DNA from: Chloroflexota bacterium
GTDB taxonomy: Bacteria > Chloroflexota > UBA6077 > FW602-bin22 > CADDYW01
Direction of reading: 5' to 3'
Length of the DNA: 64,000 nucleotides
Assembly (NCBI GenBank): GCA_902810745.1
Contig: CADDYW010000001.1
Span: 1 to 64,000, forward strand
Shown: positions 22,726-31,572 of the stretch, one piece after another
How the letters are laid out: the number at the start of each line of letters is the position of its first letter
Numbering within the stretch: position 1 is the first letter of the stretch
Program-made: the position numbers and the translations under genes
The notes under the pieces: generated by a model
What the model was told of the DNA's origin: nothing
The model's database searches: none
The model's input: only the letters and a program-made list of their open reading frames with translations

Positions 22726-23029
22726 GGAGGCACTCCGCTCTGCCAACGCGACGTCGGGTCGGCTGTGCACCACGTCGTCGGCTACCTGCCGTTCTGCCAG
22801 GGCATCACCTGCCGGTCCCTGGACGCGTCGCCGCACTCCCGGGTCAGCGCTCTTGAAGTCGGCGGGACGAAACGGATCACGTCGCCACCGGCCAGAACCT
22901 TCAAAGACGTCTGGCCAGGTCCCGAAGCCGACGCGAGGCTTGCGCACACGCGCGGTCCCGTTTAGAATGTAAACTGTGCGGTCTCGCTTCCAGCCGCGCA
23001 GCAGCGCAACGGGCGAGACCATATTATGT
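22726..23029. other. Spacer before tRNA-Lys
   Basis: No supported gene. A minus-strand frame of about 100 codons crosses the region, but it runs through the tRNA-Lys promoter and has no recognisable motif. Confidence 0.45.
22940..22968 (+). promoter_or_regulatory. tRNA-Lys promoter
   Basis: TTGCGC (22940-22945), 17-base spacer, TAGAAT (22963-22968). Transcription would start about 55 bases before the tRNA. Confidence 0.65.
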
Positions 23030-23102
23030 GGGCCGTTAGCTCAGCTGGCAGAGCACCTGACTTTTAATCAGGGTGTCGCAGGTTCGAATCCTGCACGGCC
23101 TA
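23030..23102 (+). tRNA. tRNA-Lys (anticodon TTT)
   Basis: Plus-strand cloverleaf: acceptor GGGCCGT pairs with ACGGCCT (one G-T), D arm AGCTCAGCTGGCAGAGC, anticodon loop CTTTTAA giving TTT, T-loop TTCGAAT. CCA is not encoded. A hairpin terminator follows. Confidence 0.96.
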
Positions 23103-23137
23103 CCCGAAAACCTGGCGTTCTGACGCCAGAAACACCG

Positions 23138-23166
23138 AAAGCCCGTCGCGGATCGACGGGCTTTTC
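23138..23166 (+). terminator. Intrinsic terminator after tRNA-Lys
   Basis: An 8-bp GC-rich stem, GCCCGTCG with CGACGGGC, is flanked by AAA before and TTTT after, so it can work in either direction. It lies 36 bases after the tRNA. Confidence 0.85.
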
Positions 23167-23446
23167 GTTATTTCGCCGACCAGGGAGAACCGCCCACCAA
23201 GCAGAATCCTCCCCCCGCGCGAACAGGTCGCCCCCGCCTTCACCAGTGCGTGCCCGCTGGATCACCGCGCCGAGAGCCTCGCGGGTGATGCGCAGCAGCT
23301 TCTGGGCCTGCCGAGCGCATCCCACCGCGCCACGCCGATTCCGCGCCGATCATCTGAAGAGGCCGGAACGGTTACTGCATCAAGCCGACCTGGTGATTGT
23401 CGACGTCGACGACACCCGATCGTCACTGTATCTCCGTCGAGGTCAG
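23167..23446. other. Spacer between tRNA-Lys terminator and permease
   Basis: Nothing convincing is seen. No clear promoter could be picked out for the permease. Confidence 0.4.
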
Positions 23447-24964
23447 ATGCATCTGCCGCCTCACTGGCAGCAAGCGCAACCCTCCCGTGATCCTGCCATC
23501 ACAGAGGTCGCTGCTCCTCGTCCGACCCGTCGTCCTCGGGGTCCCAGGCTCCGTCGAACACTCGGCGTTCCCGGTCTTTTCAGCAGCGCCTACGGTAACG
23601 TCGGATCGTCAATCTATTACGCGCTCGGCGTTACTGCGCTCTACGCGCTCGGACTAACACCACCGGTCTTCATGGTCGCGGGCGTGCTGTTTGCTCTCAC
23701 TGCGCTCGTCTACGCGGAGGGAGCAACGATGTTCCCGGAGGCGGGCGGGTCGTCCAGCTTCGCCCGCCACGCTTTCAACGACTTCGTCGGCTTCGTCGCT
23801 GGCTGGGCCCTCATGCTGGATTACGTGATCACCATCGCCATCTCTGCCTTCAGCGTACCAAGCTATCTCGCCGTCTTTCTGCCTGTTCTCAAGACGTACC
23901 CGGTGAATAGCTTCTGCGCGATCGGGGTCGTCGCGGCCCTCGCCATCGTCAACGTCATCGGCGTCAGCGAATCGTCGTGGATCAATGTCGCCCTGTCTGC
24001 CCTGGACCTCGTCACCCAGACCGTCATCGTCGTCATCGGGCTCCTCGTCGTGTTCAGCCTCTCGACCCTGATTGAAAACGTTCACCTGGGGGTCGCTCCG
24101 ACGTGGCCAAATCTGATCTACAGTATCTCGATATCGATGATCGCCTACACCGGCATCGAGACGGTGTCAAACCTCGCCGAAGAGGCCCAGAATCCGGGCC
24201 GAGACGTACCCCGCGCGACCGTGCTGATCGTGGCCGCAGTACTGGGGCTGTATCTGTTGATCTCACTGATCGCGTTGAGTGCGATGCCCGTCCAGCTGGT
24301 CGGCGGGCAATGGACGACCCCGTTAGGCACGACCTTCCTCGCGGATCCGATTATCGGGATCATTCGAGGTTTCCCCTCGACCGTACCGACCTCGATCACC
24401 AACGCACTGGCAGCCTGGGTTGGCATCCTCGCGGCGACAATTCTGATCATCGCCACAAACGCGGGCATTCTCGGGTTGAGCCGGCTGGCCTATTCGCTGA
24501 GTGAACATCGAGACCTGCCACCGTTCCTCGGCGTCGTTCATCCTCGCTTCCAGACACCATACGCTGCGATCCTGATCTTCTCGGCTGTCGCGGCGGCGCT
24601 GATTGCCCCTGGCAGTCTTCCGATCCTGGCTGATCTCTACAGCTTTGGGGCGATGCTCGCTTTCACCTTTGCGCATTTGTCGATTCTGGCGCTGCGGATC
24701 CGACACCCCGACCTCGATCGTCCCTATCGAGCGCCGCTCAATGTCCGGTTCCGTGGTACCACGATTACGCTCGCCGCCGTCATCGGCGGCCTGGGAACCT
24801 TCGCGACCTGGCTGGTCGTCGTTGTGACCCACGTGGAAGGTCGAACCGTTGGATTTCTGTGGCTCGCCATTGGGCTGGCGGTCTACGTCCTCTATCGACG
24901 ATCGATCGGCCTCGGGCTCACCGAGTCGGCGCCGGACCCCGCGTCCCGATCTCGCTCACCCTAG
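23447..24964 (+). CDS. APC family amino acid permease
   Basis: About 505 aa with about 12 membrane spans. The first helix begins RRTLGVPGLFSSAYGNVGSSIYYALG, with the SSxYY break typical of APC transporters. EGATMFPEAGGSS and GTxxxFAxW-like features follow (FVGFVAGWALMLDYVIT). TM6 carries YTGIETVSNLAEEAQNPGRDVPRA, the characteristic family segment. The open frame extends upstream through tRNA-Lys, which is not coding. I chose ATG 23447 with GAGG just upstream; GTG 23393 is an alternative. Substrate unknown. C-terminal tail is short and Ser/Pro/Arg-rich. Confidence 0.85.
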   Translation: MHLPPHWQQAQPSRDPAITEVAAPRPTRRPRGPRLRRTLGVPGLFSSAYGNVGSSIYYALGVTALYALGLTPPVFMVAGVLFALTALVYAEGATMFPEAGGSSSFARHAFNDFVGFVAGWALMLDYVITIAISAFSVPSYLAVFLPVLKTYPVNSFCAIGVVAALAIVNVIGVSESSWINVALSALDLVTQTVIVVIGLLVVFSLSTLIENVHLGVAPTWPNLIYSISISMIAYTGIETVSNLAEEAQNPGRDVPRATVLIVAAVLGLYLLISLIALSAMPVQLVGGQWTTPLGTTFLADPIIGIIRGFPSTVPTSITNALAAWVGILAATILIIATNAGILGLSRLAYSLSEHRDLPPFLGVVHPRFQTPYAAILIFSAVAAALIAPGSLPILADLYSFGAMLAFTFAHLSILALRIRHPDLDRPYRAPLNVRFRGTTITLAAVIGGLGTFATWLVVVVTHVEGRTVGFLWLAIGLAVYVLYRRSIGLGLTESAPDPASRSRSP

Positions 24965-25005
24965 GGAATGGGCAATGCGCCGCTGCCTGGGCCAGGCCCG
25001 GACGA

Positions 25006-25602
25006 TTACCGCGTAAGCGGCGTGATTCCATCGCGAATCAGCTTGACGGCGATCGCGGCTAGCAGAAGACTCACGACCTTCGACACTGCGCGCAGACCGT
25101 TTCGGCCGAAGAGCGAGGTGATCGTTTCCGCCCCAAGGAAGAGCCTCCAGGCAAGGATCACATTCGCCAGGAAGGCTGCACCGGTCAGCAGGATACCGTA
25201 ACGATCGCTCAGGACGATCACGGTCGTGAGTGTCGCGGGTCCGACAAGAAGTGGCGTCCCGATGGGGACAACGCCAAGATCAGGTGATGAAAGGCTGCCC
25301 CGTCCCTCGTGCCCGCCACCGGCGACCAGATCACTCACGGCCAGGGCGAGCAGGACCACGCCACCGGCGATCAGGAAGTCGTCAACGTCCACCCCGAGGA
25401 TCGATAGCAGCCAGCGCCCGCCGACGATGAAGATCGCGCCAAGAGCCAGGGCGGTGATCAGCGCATCACGCAGCTGACGATGGCGCTCGGCGGCGGGCAG
25501 ATCTCCCATCCAGGCGGTGACGAGAGCAACCGCACTGACCGGATCCATCGCCACGAACACGGGAATGACCAGCGCGATCGCGGTATTCAGGACGGCAAGC
25601 AC
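25006..25602 (-). CDS. MarC family integral membrane protein
   Basis: 198 aa with about six membrane spans. The MarC pattern is clear: PVFVAMDPVSAVALV near the N terminus, a central PIGTPLLVGPATLTTVIVL (the family's P-x-G-P-A segment), and a final KxxGxxAVKLIRDGI-type helix. Function of the family is unsettled; E. coli MarC does not confer multidrug resistance by itself. The start is GTG 25602, with GAGGAG only two bases away, which is tight. An in-frame stop lies just upstream, so no longer start exists. It converges on the APC permease gene. Confidence 0.85.
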   Translation of the reverse strand: MLAVLNTAIALVIPVFVAMDPVSAVALVTAWMGDLPAAERHRQLRDALITALALGAIFIVGGRWLLSILGVDVDDFLIAGGVVLLALAVSDLVAGGGHEGRGSLSSPDLGVVPIGTPLLVGPATLTTVIVLSDRYGILLTGAAFLANVILAWRLFLGAETITSLFGRNGLRAVSKVVSLLLAAIAVKLIRDGITPLTR

Positions 25603-25955
25603 ATCTCCTCATCCAGCGCAGAGCGGACGGCGACCCGGATCCGGGAACCGTTGGTGAAATCGTAACTCGTAGAGCATCGCGTGAGCGAGCATGCCGACGC
25701 GCCGTGTCGCGCCGAAGCAAGGCTGCCCGGAGCTTCTGCAACTCGTGAACCAGCACGGTCAGCTCGTGCCGCCAGCCTGCAGCCAGGGACCGCTGAACGT
25801 ACGGGATCCTGAGCTGTCTACCCGTGCACGCTTGTGATGGACTACCACCCGGAGAAGAGATCTGCTCATTGACAACGATTCGTTAGTGCTCTAGGCTGAC
25901 TTCGGTGAACGAGATAGCGGGCGATCGCATCGCGGCAGTCTGAGGCGAGGACGGA
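25603..25955. other. Intergenic region before the secreted HExxH gene
   Basis: No gene supported. It carries the promoter at 25869-25897. Short minus-strand frames here look like chance. Confidence 0.45.
25869..25897 (+). promoter_or_regulatory. Promoter of the HExxH protein gene
   Basis: Perfect TTGACA (25869-25874), 17-base spacer and TAGGCT (25892-25897), about 58 bases before the ATG at 25956. Confidence 0.65.
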
Positions 25956-27110
25956 ATGTCCAGGCGGTTGATCTTGGTTGTCCTGGCCCTTTCGACTGCC
26001 GCCGCTCTCGTTGTCGGCCCGTCCCCGGCGGCCGCGGAGCCGCAGTGCCGGTTCGTGCTTGGCTTCAAGACACTCCACGATATGATCCCGGATATCGTCG
26101 GCGATTGCCTGGTCAACGAGCATTTCAATCCCAGGAATGGCGACAGCCTTCAAGAAACGTCGCACGGTCTGATGGTCTGGCGCAAAGCGGACAACTGGAC
26201 CGCCTTTACCGATGGGTATCGAACGTGGATCAATGGCCCTTACGGTCTTCAGGTGCGGCTGAACACCGAACGCTTTCCCTGGGAGCCACCGTTGAGTGCG
26301 TGTTCGATTCCGAGCGATGCCCTGACCTTCAACCCCGCGACAATTGGTCCTGACGGATCGGCACTGGGCAGCTTCACTGTCGAAAACCCGTGTGAGCTAC
26401 CCGCCAATCTGATGATCGACATCTTCACCCAGTCCCCGACCGACAGCAACGTCATCGCCGATGCGCCCACGATCTTTGTTCAGGATCTGCCGCCACACGT
26501 CAGTCAGACGTTCAGCTATCGGGTACTGATGGCCATCCCCGGCAGTGCTCCCCAGACCGGCTTCTCGTGGTTTACTGGCTCCGCCGATCGCTGGCTCTGT
26601 GTCGACGTCGGGGCTACCCGCTGCCTCAAGATCGATCCCTGGCTCAAGAGCACCGTGACTGCGCTGCGTTCTCTCGACGAGGGTCAGGCACTCCTCAAGA
26701 TTGCCGCGGATTCCGGCACGCGGATCCAGAGAGACGTCACCACCGCCGGCCTGATTGCATCCTACGCACCCGCGACCCGCACGATCTCCCTCGACCCGCG
26801 CCTGGACGCGTATTCCTCCTGGGTTCGAGCGACGGTTCTGTCCCACGAGCTACAGCACGCCGCCGATGATGCCGCGGGAAATCTCAACTTCACACCGGCG
26901 AACTGCTACCTCGCCGAGGAGACGGCGTTCCGTCGTCAGGCACAGGTCTGGAGTGACTTCTGGCACGACCGTCTGCCGCCGAATCTCGACGCGATGCACA
27001 AGATGCTGAACGACGTAACTCTGACGGTGGCACGAGATCCGTCCGGATTCGTCACGTCTCTGGTGAGCGCGTATCGGAGCGAGTGTAATCCCTCCACGAG
27101 CGGCAGCTGA
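25956..27110 (+). CDS. Secreted protein with HELQH zinc-peptidase motif
   Basis: 384 aa with a clear signal peptide (residues 1-27, cut near AAA-EP). Residues 31-110 form a module with paired cysteines and GLMVWRKADNWTAFTDG, which I recall recurring in secreted Chloroflexota proteins, usually followed by RLNTERFPWE as here. Residues 115-225 look like a beta-rich linker domain with further cysteines. The C-terminal part has a zinc-binding SHELQHAADDA (H297, E298, H301) and a possible third ligand in the AEETAF segment (E321 or E322), so it may be a metallopeptidase. Substrate unknown. It stands alone, converging on the next gene. Confidence 0.7.
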   Translation: MSRRLILVVLALSTAAALVVGPSPAAAEPQCRFVLGFKTLHDMIPDIVGDCLVNEHFNPRNGDSLQETSHGLMVWRKADNWTAFTDGYRTWINGPYGLQVRLNTERFPWEPPLSACSIPSDALTFNPATIGPDGSALGSFTVENPCELPANLMIDIFTQSPTDSNVIADAPTIFVQDLPPHVSQTFSYRVLMAIPGSAPQTGFSWFTGSADRWLCVDVGATRCLKIDPWLKSTVTALRSLDEGQALLKIAADSGTRIQRDVTTAGLIASYAPATRTISLDPRLDAYSSWVRATVLSHELQHAADDAAGNLNFTPANCYLAEETAFRRQAQVWSDFWHDRLPPNLDAMHKMLNDVTLTVARDPSGFVTSLVSAYRSECNPSTSGS

Positions 27111-27430
27111 GAGCGGAGCCCCGGATCCTGGCCGATCGGGTGCTTCGGGCCCAACGAGTTTCTGGCGTTCGGGTTAGCAGGCGCCGTGATCTGCCGAGTC
27201 GCCCACTGCCGTGGTAACAGCAGTACCCCGGGCACGTGAGCCTCCAGGAGAACCTCGCCGTGCCCCCTGTCAGAGGCGAGATCCGCTCGTGGCGTCCGAC
27301 CGACAGCGAGGTTGGAGGCAGCTGCGGTCAGATCGCTCCGTCCGAGCTAAGCGGCGCCAGCCACAGCGACCCACTGCACAATGATGAGGAATCGAGCCCT
27401 CTAGGGATCGCGGGCCACGCCCGAGCCGGG
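27111..27430. other. Convergent spacer
   Basis: No gene or clear terminator is seen between the two converging genes. Confidence 0.4.
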
Positions 27431-29035
27431 TCAGGCCACCCGCGCACTCATCCTCGGCGTGCCGACAACCTCCTCGGGCGGGCCGCCCTTACCCACAATC
27501 GCCAGAATGAACAGGAGTGCCGCGCACAGGAAGAAGATCTGGCCGTTCGCGGCGACGAACCGAAGCGCCACGATCGAGATCAGGCCACTCACGATGGCGG
27601 CGTAGCGGCCACTCGTCGATCCATCGGTGACGCTAAACGAGAGCAGGAAGTACCACACGGCCAGAAGAATGGGCGCGACGTCTGCCGCGGAAAGAGTGCT
27701 TGGCAGCAGGGGTTCGACGAGATTGGGCGGGAGGTGGATCGTGACATTTGGCAGCTCGAAAATCGGCATCGTCGTTCTCAGCGTGTAGAGGCCCACCATC
27801 CCCAGCGCGTCCAGGACCGGCTTTCCCAGCCAGAGCAAGCCGAGAATAAAGGCGGGAACGCTCGCGAACTCAAGTGCGAGTCGGCGGACAACGCCGATGC
27901 TGCGCGACAGGACCGATGGTCCCGGCGGGATCTGCTCGGCCTCCTGGGCGGCCTGCCGCGCCGCCGCGAGCGACCGCTCGCGGTCGCGCCGCAGCTTCGC
28001 CAGTGCCAGGTCATCCTTGGCTTCCTGGCTCTCCGGCACCGCTGCCACCATCTGCTCAAGGCAGGCGATGACGTCATTCAAGGTCGCAGCAGTTCGGCAC
28101 CGCCAGCGCCAGGCCAGCTCGCTGTGCGGATTGGCCTGCGTCGCCAGGGTAAAGTACCGATGCGCGCCCTCCTCGTCACCCCCCATCAGGGCCTTGAGCC
28201 CATCCAGAGTGAAGAAATCTTCCTTCGCAAGGAGCTCTTCTTCGATCTTCGACGACAGTCGTCCGCATTGCTGGCAGAACGTCATGGTCGGGGGATTGAA
28301 CGTGAAGCAATTTGCGCATTCCCACTTCATTCCCGCGATCGCACTCCGGGTCGACACGACCGTCGCGGGCCCTTCGACAGTCGGCGTGGGATACACGCCG
28401 TCGGCCAGCGCTGGCTCCTCGGCTGACGGCGAAACCGGTGGCTCGTCTACCAAAGTTTCAGCTGGCTTCGGGCGCATCATCACTCGCGCACGGGAAAGCC
28501 CCGAGATGCTCGGACGCACGTTGAGCGTGGGAGCCCGAAGCTGCCGGCCGCGGATCGACATCCACGCGCGGACCGCACCTGCCTGAACGTGGACCCAGAG
28601 ATTGGCGAGAATCGGACCGACGACCGGCGCGGCGATTCGCCAGCCCTCGACCACGCCGGTGATCACAAGCTGGCCGATAAAGACGAGAACCGCGAGGAAG
28701 GCCCTCGGCCAGCGGTTGCGCATAGTCACGCGCTCCATCTCATCGAATCGTTCGCGCAGCGAGGCGGTGAACTGATGCCAGCGACTGTCCGGCGTTTCGG
28801 CTGCGGCGGGCGAAACCATCAGCCAGGGACACTTCAGGTAGTTCGTCGTCAGGCAGTAGCGCTCCTGGTGCGATTGATCGATGCGCTCGCGCTGCATATA
28901 CAGATAGCATCGATGCTCGGATGAGGGCTCCGGCAGATGCCCAAACTGGTCGTGCGCGAGACCCAGGTACGGGCACGTCGGCTTCACTGCCTCGGCCGGC
29001 TCACTCTTGTTACTACCCAGGATTCGGTCACGCAT
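27431..29035 (-). CDS. Cys-motif, zinc-ribbon membrane protein
   Basis: 534 aa, not assignable to a characterised family. Residues 21-72 hold four spaced cysteines (C21, C43, C61, C69) in a pattern CPYLGLAHD... HRCY... YCLTTNYLKCPWL. I recall this module near the ends of several Chloroflexota membrane proteins; it may bind a metal or cluster. One membrane span (about 111-131) follows. A zinc ribbon CxxC-x10-CxxC lies at C240-C257, then a TPR-like helical repeat region (about 262-345), a charged helix, and four C-terminal membrane spans. The ATG start has GGAGGG upstream. It lies 12 bases after the preceding gene, so the two form an operon. Confidence 0.6.
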   Translation of the reverse strand: MRDRILGSNKSEPAEAVKPTCPYLGLAHDQFGHLPEPSSEHRCYLYMQRERIDQSHQERYCLTTNYLKCPWLMVSPAAAETPDSRWHQFTASLRERFDEMERVTMRNRWPRAFLAVLVFIGQLVITGVVEGWRIAAPVVGPILANLWVHVQAGAVRAWMSIRGRQLRAPTLNVRPSISGLSRARVMMRPKPAETLVDEPPVSPSAEEPALADGVYPTPTVEGPATVVSTRSAIAGMKWECANCFTFNPPTMTFCQQCGRLSSKIEEELLAKEDFFTLDGLKALMGGDEEGAHRYFTLATQANPHSELAWRWRCRTAATLNDVIACLEQMVAAVPESQEAKDDLALAKLRRDRERSLAAARQAAQEAEQIPPGPSVLSRSIGVVRRLALEFASVPAFILGLLWLGKPVLDALGMVGLYTLRTTMPIFELPNVTIHLPPNLVEPLLPSTLSAADVAPILLAVWYFLLSFSVTDGSTSGRYAAIVSGLISIVALRFVAANGQIFFLCAALLFILAIVGKGGPPEEVVGTPRMSARVA

Positions 29036-29047
29036 GCCGCCCTCCGT

Positions 29048-29758
29048 TCATTGAGACCCCGCGCTCGTGACGCCCACCTCGTGCTTCGACGTCCACGGGG
29101 ACAATCGCCAGCGAATGCTCCGGTGACGGGGATTGGTCGCGTCGACGGTCTCCGATCGTTCGACACGACCCGTTTCACTGAGATGATCCAGCAGCTGGCT
29201 CAACGTACGCAGGCTGTGCGGCCCACGGCCATTCAGCCGCTGAGCAATCTCCTTCGCAGTCGCCCACTCGCTTCGGGAAAGCGTGCTGCAAACCTCCTGC
29301 TCCCACTGCCGCCGCAAGCGCTCACGCCGACTGGGCGGTCGGGCTGGGCGGCCGCCCGTGGGCCCGTTCGCATCACCTACCCAGCTTCGCAGGACCGGAA
29401 AATACGGTTTGAGGTCACCAAGCGCGCCGTCAAACGTTCCCCCTTCGGCAAGGTAACGCTTCAGCCACGACATGATGACCTCGATACCATCTGCGAATCC
29501 CTGGCAGAAGCCCGGACCGTCGACCGGCGACACCTCGGACACGAGCTGGTAGCCGTACAGCGCGCCAACGTAAAATCCAGTTCGGTAGGCCAGCGACGCC
29601 GCCGGCTCGTAGGTGCACGCCTGCCCGCCCTCTGTACTGACGTACCTGTCGCTCTCCGGGGACTCGAAATCCGGTTCAGGTCGACGTGTACGATCGATCG
29701 GGGCCGAGCACACCCTTGCCTCGCGCAGTAAGCGTCGCTGAGCGCTTCCAGCGAGCAT
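29048..29758 (-). CDS. Unknown protein with C-terminal winged-helix-like domain
   Basis: 236 aa. The middle part (about 55-125) is helical with Gly/Tyr-rich GFYVGALYGYQLV and FADGIEVIMSWLKRYL. The C-terminal part (about 150-225) reads like a winged helix: EWATAKEIAQRLNGRG, then SLRTLSQLLDHLSETGRVERSE and a beta hairpin ending RSIRWRL. No family recognised. The ATG at 29758 overlaps a minus-strand TATAAT, so the real start may be the GTG about 15 codons in. It precedes the Cys-motif membrane protein gene by 12 bases; a regulatory or signalling link is a guess. Confidence 0.55.
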   Translation of the reverse strand: MLAGSAQRRLLREARVCSAPIDRTRRPEPDFESPESDRYVSTEGGQACTYEPAASLAYRTGFYVGALYGYQLVSEVSPVDGPGFCQGFADGIEVIMSWLKRYLAEGGTFDGALGDLKPYFPVLRSWVGDANGPTGGRPARPPSRRERLRRQWEQEVCSTLSRSEWATAKEIAQRLNGRGPHSLRTLSQLLDHLSETGRVERSETVDATNPRHRSIRWRLSPWTSKHEVGVTSAGSQ

Positions 29759-29921
29759 TATAGAAACAAGGCAGGCACATAACTAGAGGAAAATTCCCCT
29801 CAACCGGACAAAGAATCGTGTTGTCCCACCCTTTCGACGCGGGCCTCCTCGTCGACGCTCGGTGTTTCGCTGAACTGGAGCCCGCGGAGCTCGGGAAAAA
29901 GCAGACGTGCTGCCGGACCTG

Positions 29922-31427
29922 TCAGCCAGCCTCCGCCGCCACGCTAGGACCGAGCTCACACACGAGATCCCACAGCTGCCGAACGTGCTCACGCGTGGTT
30001 CGAAGATTGCCAATCGCAGCGTGCAGAGCATAATGTCCCCGAATGCGCGTGTGCGAGATGAAGGCACGGCCGGTCGCGTTGACCGCCGCTTCGAGCCTCG
30101 CGTTGATGCGATCCAGCCACTCCTCGGACCGCGAATCCACTCCCGCGACGGCCCGCGACGGACGATAGCGGAAATTGACCGTCGACAGCGGAACCGGGGC
30201 AAGGCGTTCGAAATCCGGCGCCTCGTCGATCCAACGGGTCAGTTCCTTGGCTAGCTGTACGTGCTCGCGGAGGCGCGCAATCAAACCCTGTCTCCCGAAG
30301 TATCTCAAGACGAACCAGAGCTTGAGCGCGCGGAACCGCCTTCCAAGTGACACTCCATAATCCATCAGGTTGCGCACGGTGCCGTCCTCGCTCGTTCGCA
30401 GGTACTCGGGGACGAGGCTGAAGGCGTCTCGGACCGTGTCGGGATGCCTGGTATAGAGCACGCTGCAGTCGATCGGCGTAAACAGCCACTTGTGAGGATT
30501 CACCACGATCGAGTCGGCACGGTCACAGCCATCGAGGACCCATCTGAGCTCGGGAACAATCGCGGCGCTACCGCCGTACGCCGCATCGACGTGCAGCCAC
30601 AGCTTCTCCCTCTCGCAGATCTCGGCAATCGCTGGCACCGGATCGACGCTGGTCGTGGATGTCGTCCCGACGACCGCGACGACGGCAAACGGCAGCCATC
30701 CCCGCTGCCGGTCCTCGGCGATGGCACGAGCAAGCGCAGCCGGATCAAGCCGAAAAGCGCTATCGGTTGGAATCTTCCGCACGCCTTCCTGGCCAATTCC
30801 AAGAACGATCGCTGCCTTATCGACTGAGGAGTGAGCCTCCTCGGAGGCGTACAGGCGCAACCGGGGCACGCCCTCGCGACCCGCGAGCCCGAGCCGGCGA
30901 ATCTGCAGACCCTGGAGTGCCTCGCGCGCGGCGGCCAGAGCGTACAGCGTGCTCGACGACGCGGTGTCGTTAATCGTGCCGAAGAACTCCGACGGAAGGC
31001 CGAGGAGCTGACGGAGCCAGCTGAGCGTCACCTCCTCGAGCTCAGTCGCCGCGGGCGACGTCATCCACAGCATCGCGTTGACATTGAGCGCTGCCGCGAG
31101 CATCTCCCCCAGGATGCCCGGACCCGATCCAGTAATTCCAAAGTAGCCCATGAATCCGGGGTGATTCCAGTGGGTAATCCCTGGCAGGACTTTATCCTCG
31201 AAGTCCGCCAGGATGCGCTCCATCGGCTCGGGATCGTCGGGCGGACTCGTCGGCAGCTGCCGCCTGACCTCGCCCGGTACCACCTTCGCGGCCACTGGAA
31301 ATCGATCGATATGTTCGAGATAGTCCGCAATCCACTCGACGGCCTGATATGCCGTCCTGCGGAACTCCTCCGGCCCCATGTCGCCGAGGCTGCCCTGGTC
31401 AATCTGATCGTGCAATGAATCCGTCAT
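29922..31427 (-). CDS. PLP-dependent decarboxylase, aromatic/glutamate type
   Basis: 501 aa, group II pyridoxal-phosphate decarboxylase. The PLP lysine is K313 in VNPHKWLFTP, with D281 in HVDAAYGGSA and the stacking H199 in EEAHSSVDKAA. The active-site region THWNHPGFMGYF near residue 86 is closest to aromatic-L-amino-acid decarboxylases of animals and plants. Substrate is not proven. The ATG 31427 has AGAGGA before it. The frame stays open for 54 more codons upstream, but those look non-coding. It stands downstream of the PPOX-nitroreductase gene on the same strand, 145 bases away. Confidence 0.9.
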   Translation of the reverse strand: MTDSLHDQIDQGSLGDMGPEEFRRTAYQAVEWIADYLEHIDRFPVAAKVVPGEVRRQLPTSPPDDPEPMERILADFEDKVLPGITHWNHPGFMGYFGITGSGPGILGEMLAAALNVNAMLWMTSPAATELEEVTLSWLRQLLGLPSEFFGTINDTASSSTLYALAAAREALQGLQIRRLGLAGREGVPRLRLYASEEAHSSVDKAAIVLGIGQEGVRKIPTDSAFRLDPAALARAIAEDRQRGWLPFAVVAVVGTTSTTSVDPVPAIAEICEREKLWLHVDAAYGGSAAIVPELRWVLDGCDRADSIVVNPHKWLFTPIDCSVLYTRHPDTVRDAFSLVPEYLRTSEDGTVRNLMDYGVSLGRRFRALKLWFVLRYFGRQGLIARLREHVQLAKELTRWIDEAPDFERLAPVPLSTVNFRYRPSRAVAGVDSRSEEWLDRINARLEAAVNATGRAFISHTRIRGHYALHAAIGNLRTTREHVRQLWDLVCELGPSVAAEAG

Positions 31428-31572
31428 CGCCTGTCCTCTACCCGTGGCTGTCGAGGGAAAGAAGCCGGTCGCAGCGCTCTTGGCGGCGTCGGTTGCCGCC
31501 CGATGGATCGGTCCTTTCGGCGGCGCCAGTGTACCATGGATCTCCGCACCCACCAACCAGCGCCAGCCCGCA

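Noticed and set aside
22717-23022. 101-codon minus-strand frame before tRNA-Lys
   Set aside because: It covers the tRNA promoter, has no family resemblance and no ribosome site.
22976-23446. N-terminal 157 codons of the long frame ending in the APC permease
   Set aside because: This part runs through tRNA-Lys and its terminator and gives the typical tRNA read-through peptide (GPLAQLAEHLTFNQ). The permease begins near 23447.
27236-28426. 396-codon plus-strand frame
   Set aside because: It is the antisense of the Cys-motif membrane protein gene. Its product is low complexity (Arg/Asp/His/Gln) with no motif.
29785-29800. Inverted repeat GAGG-CCTC upstream of the winged-helix gene as an operator
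   Set aside because: Only four pairs match and the sequence is not repeated elsewhere nearby.
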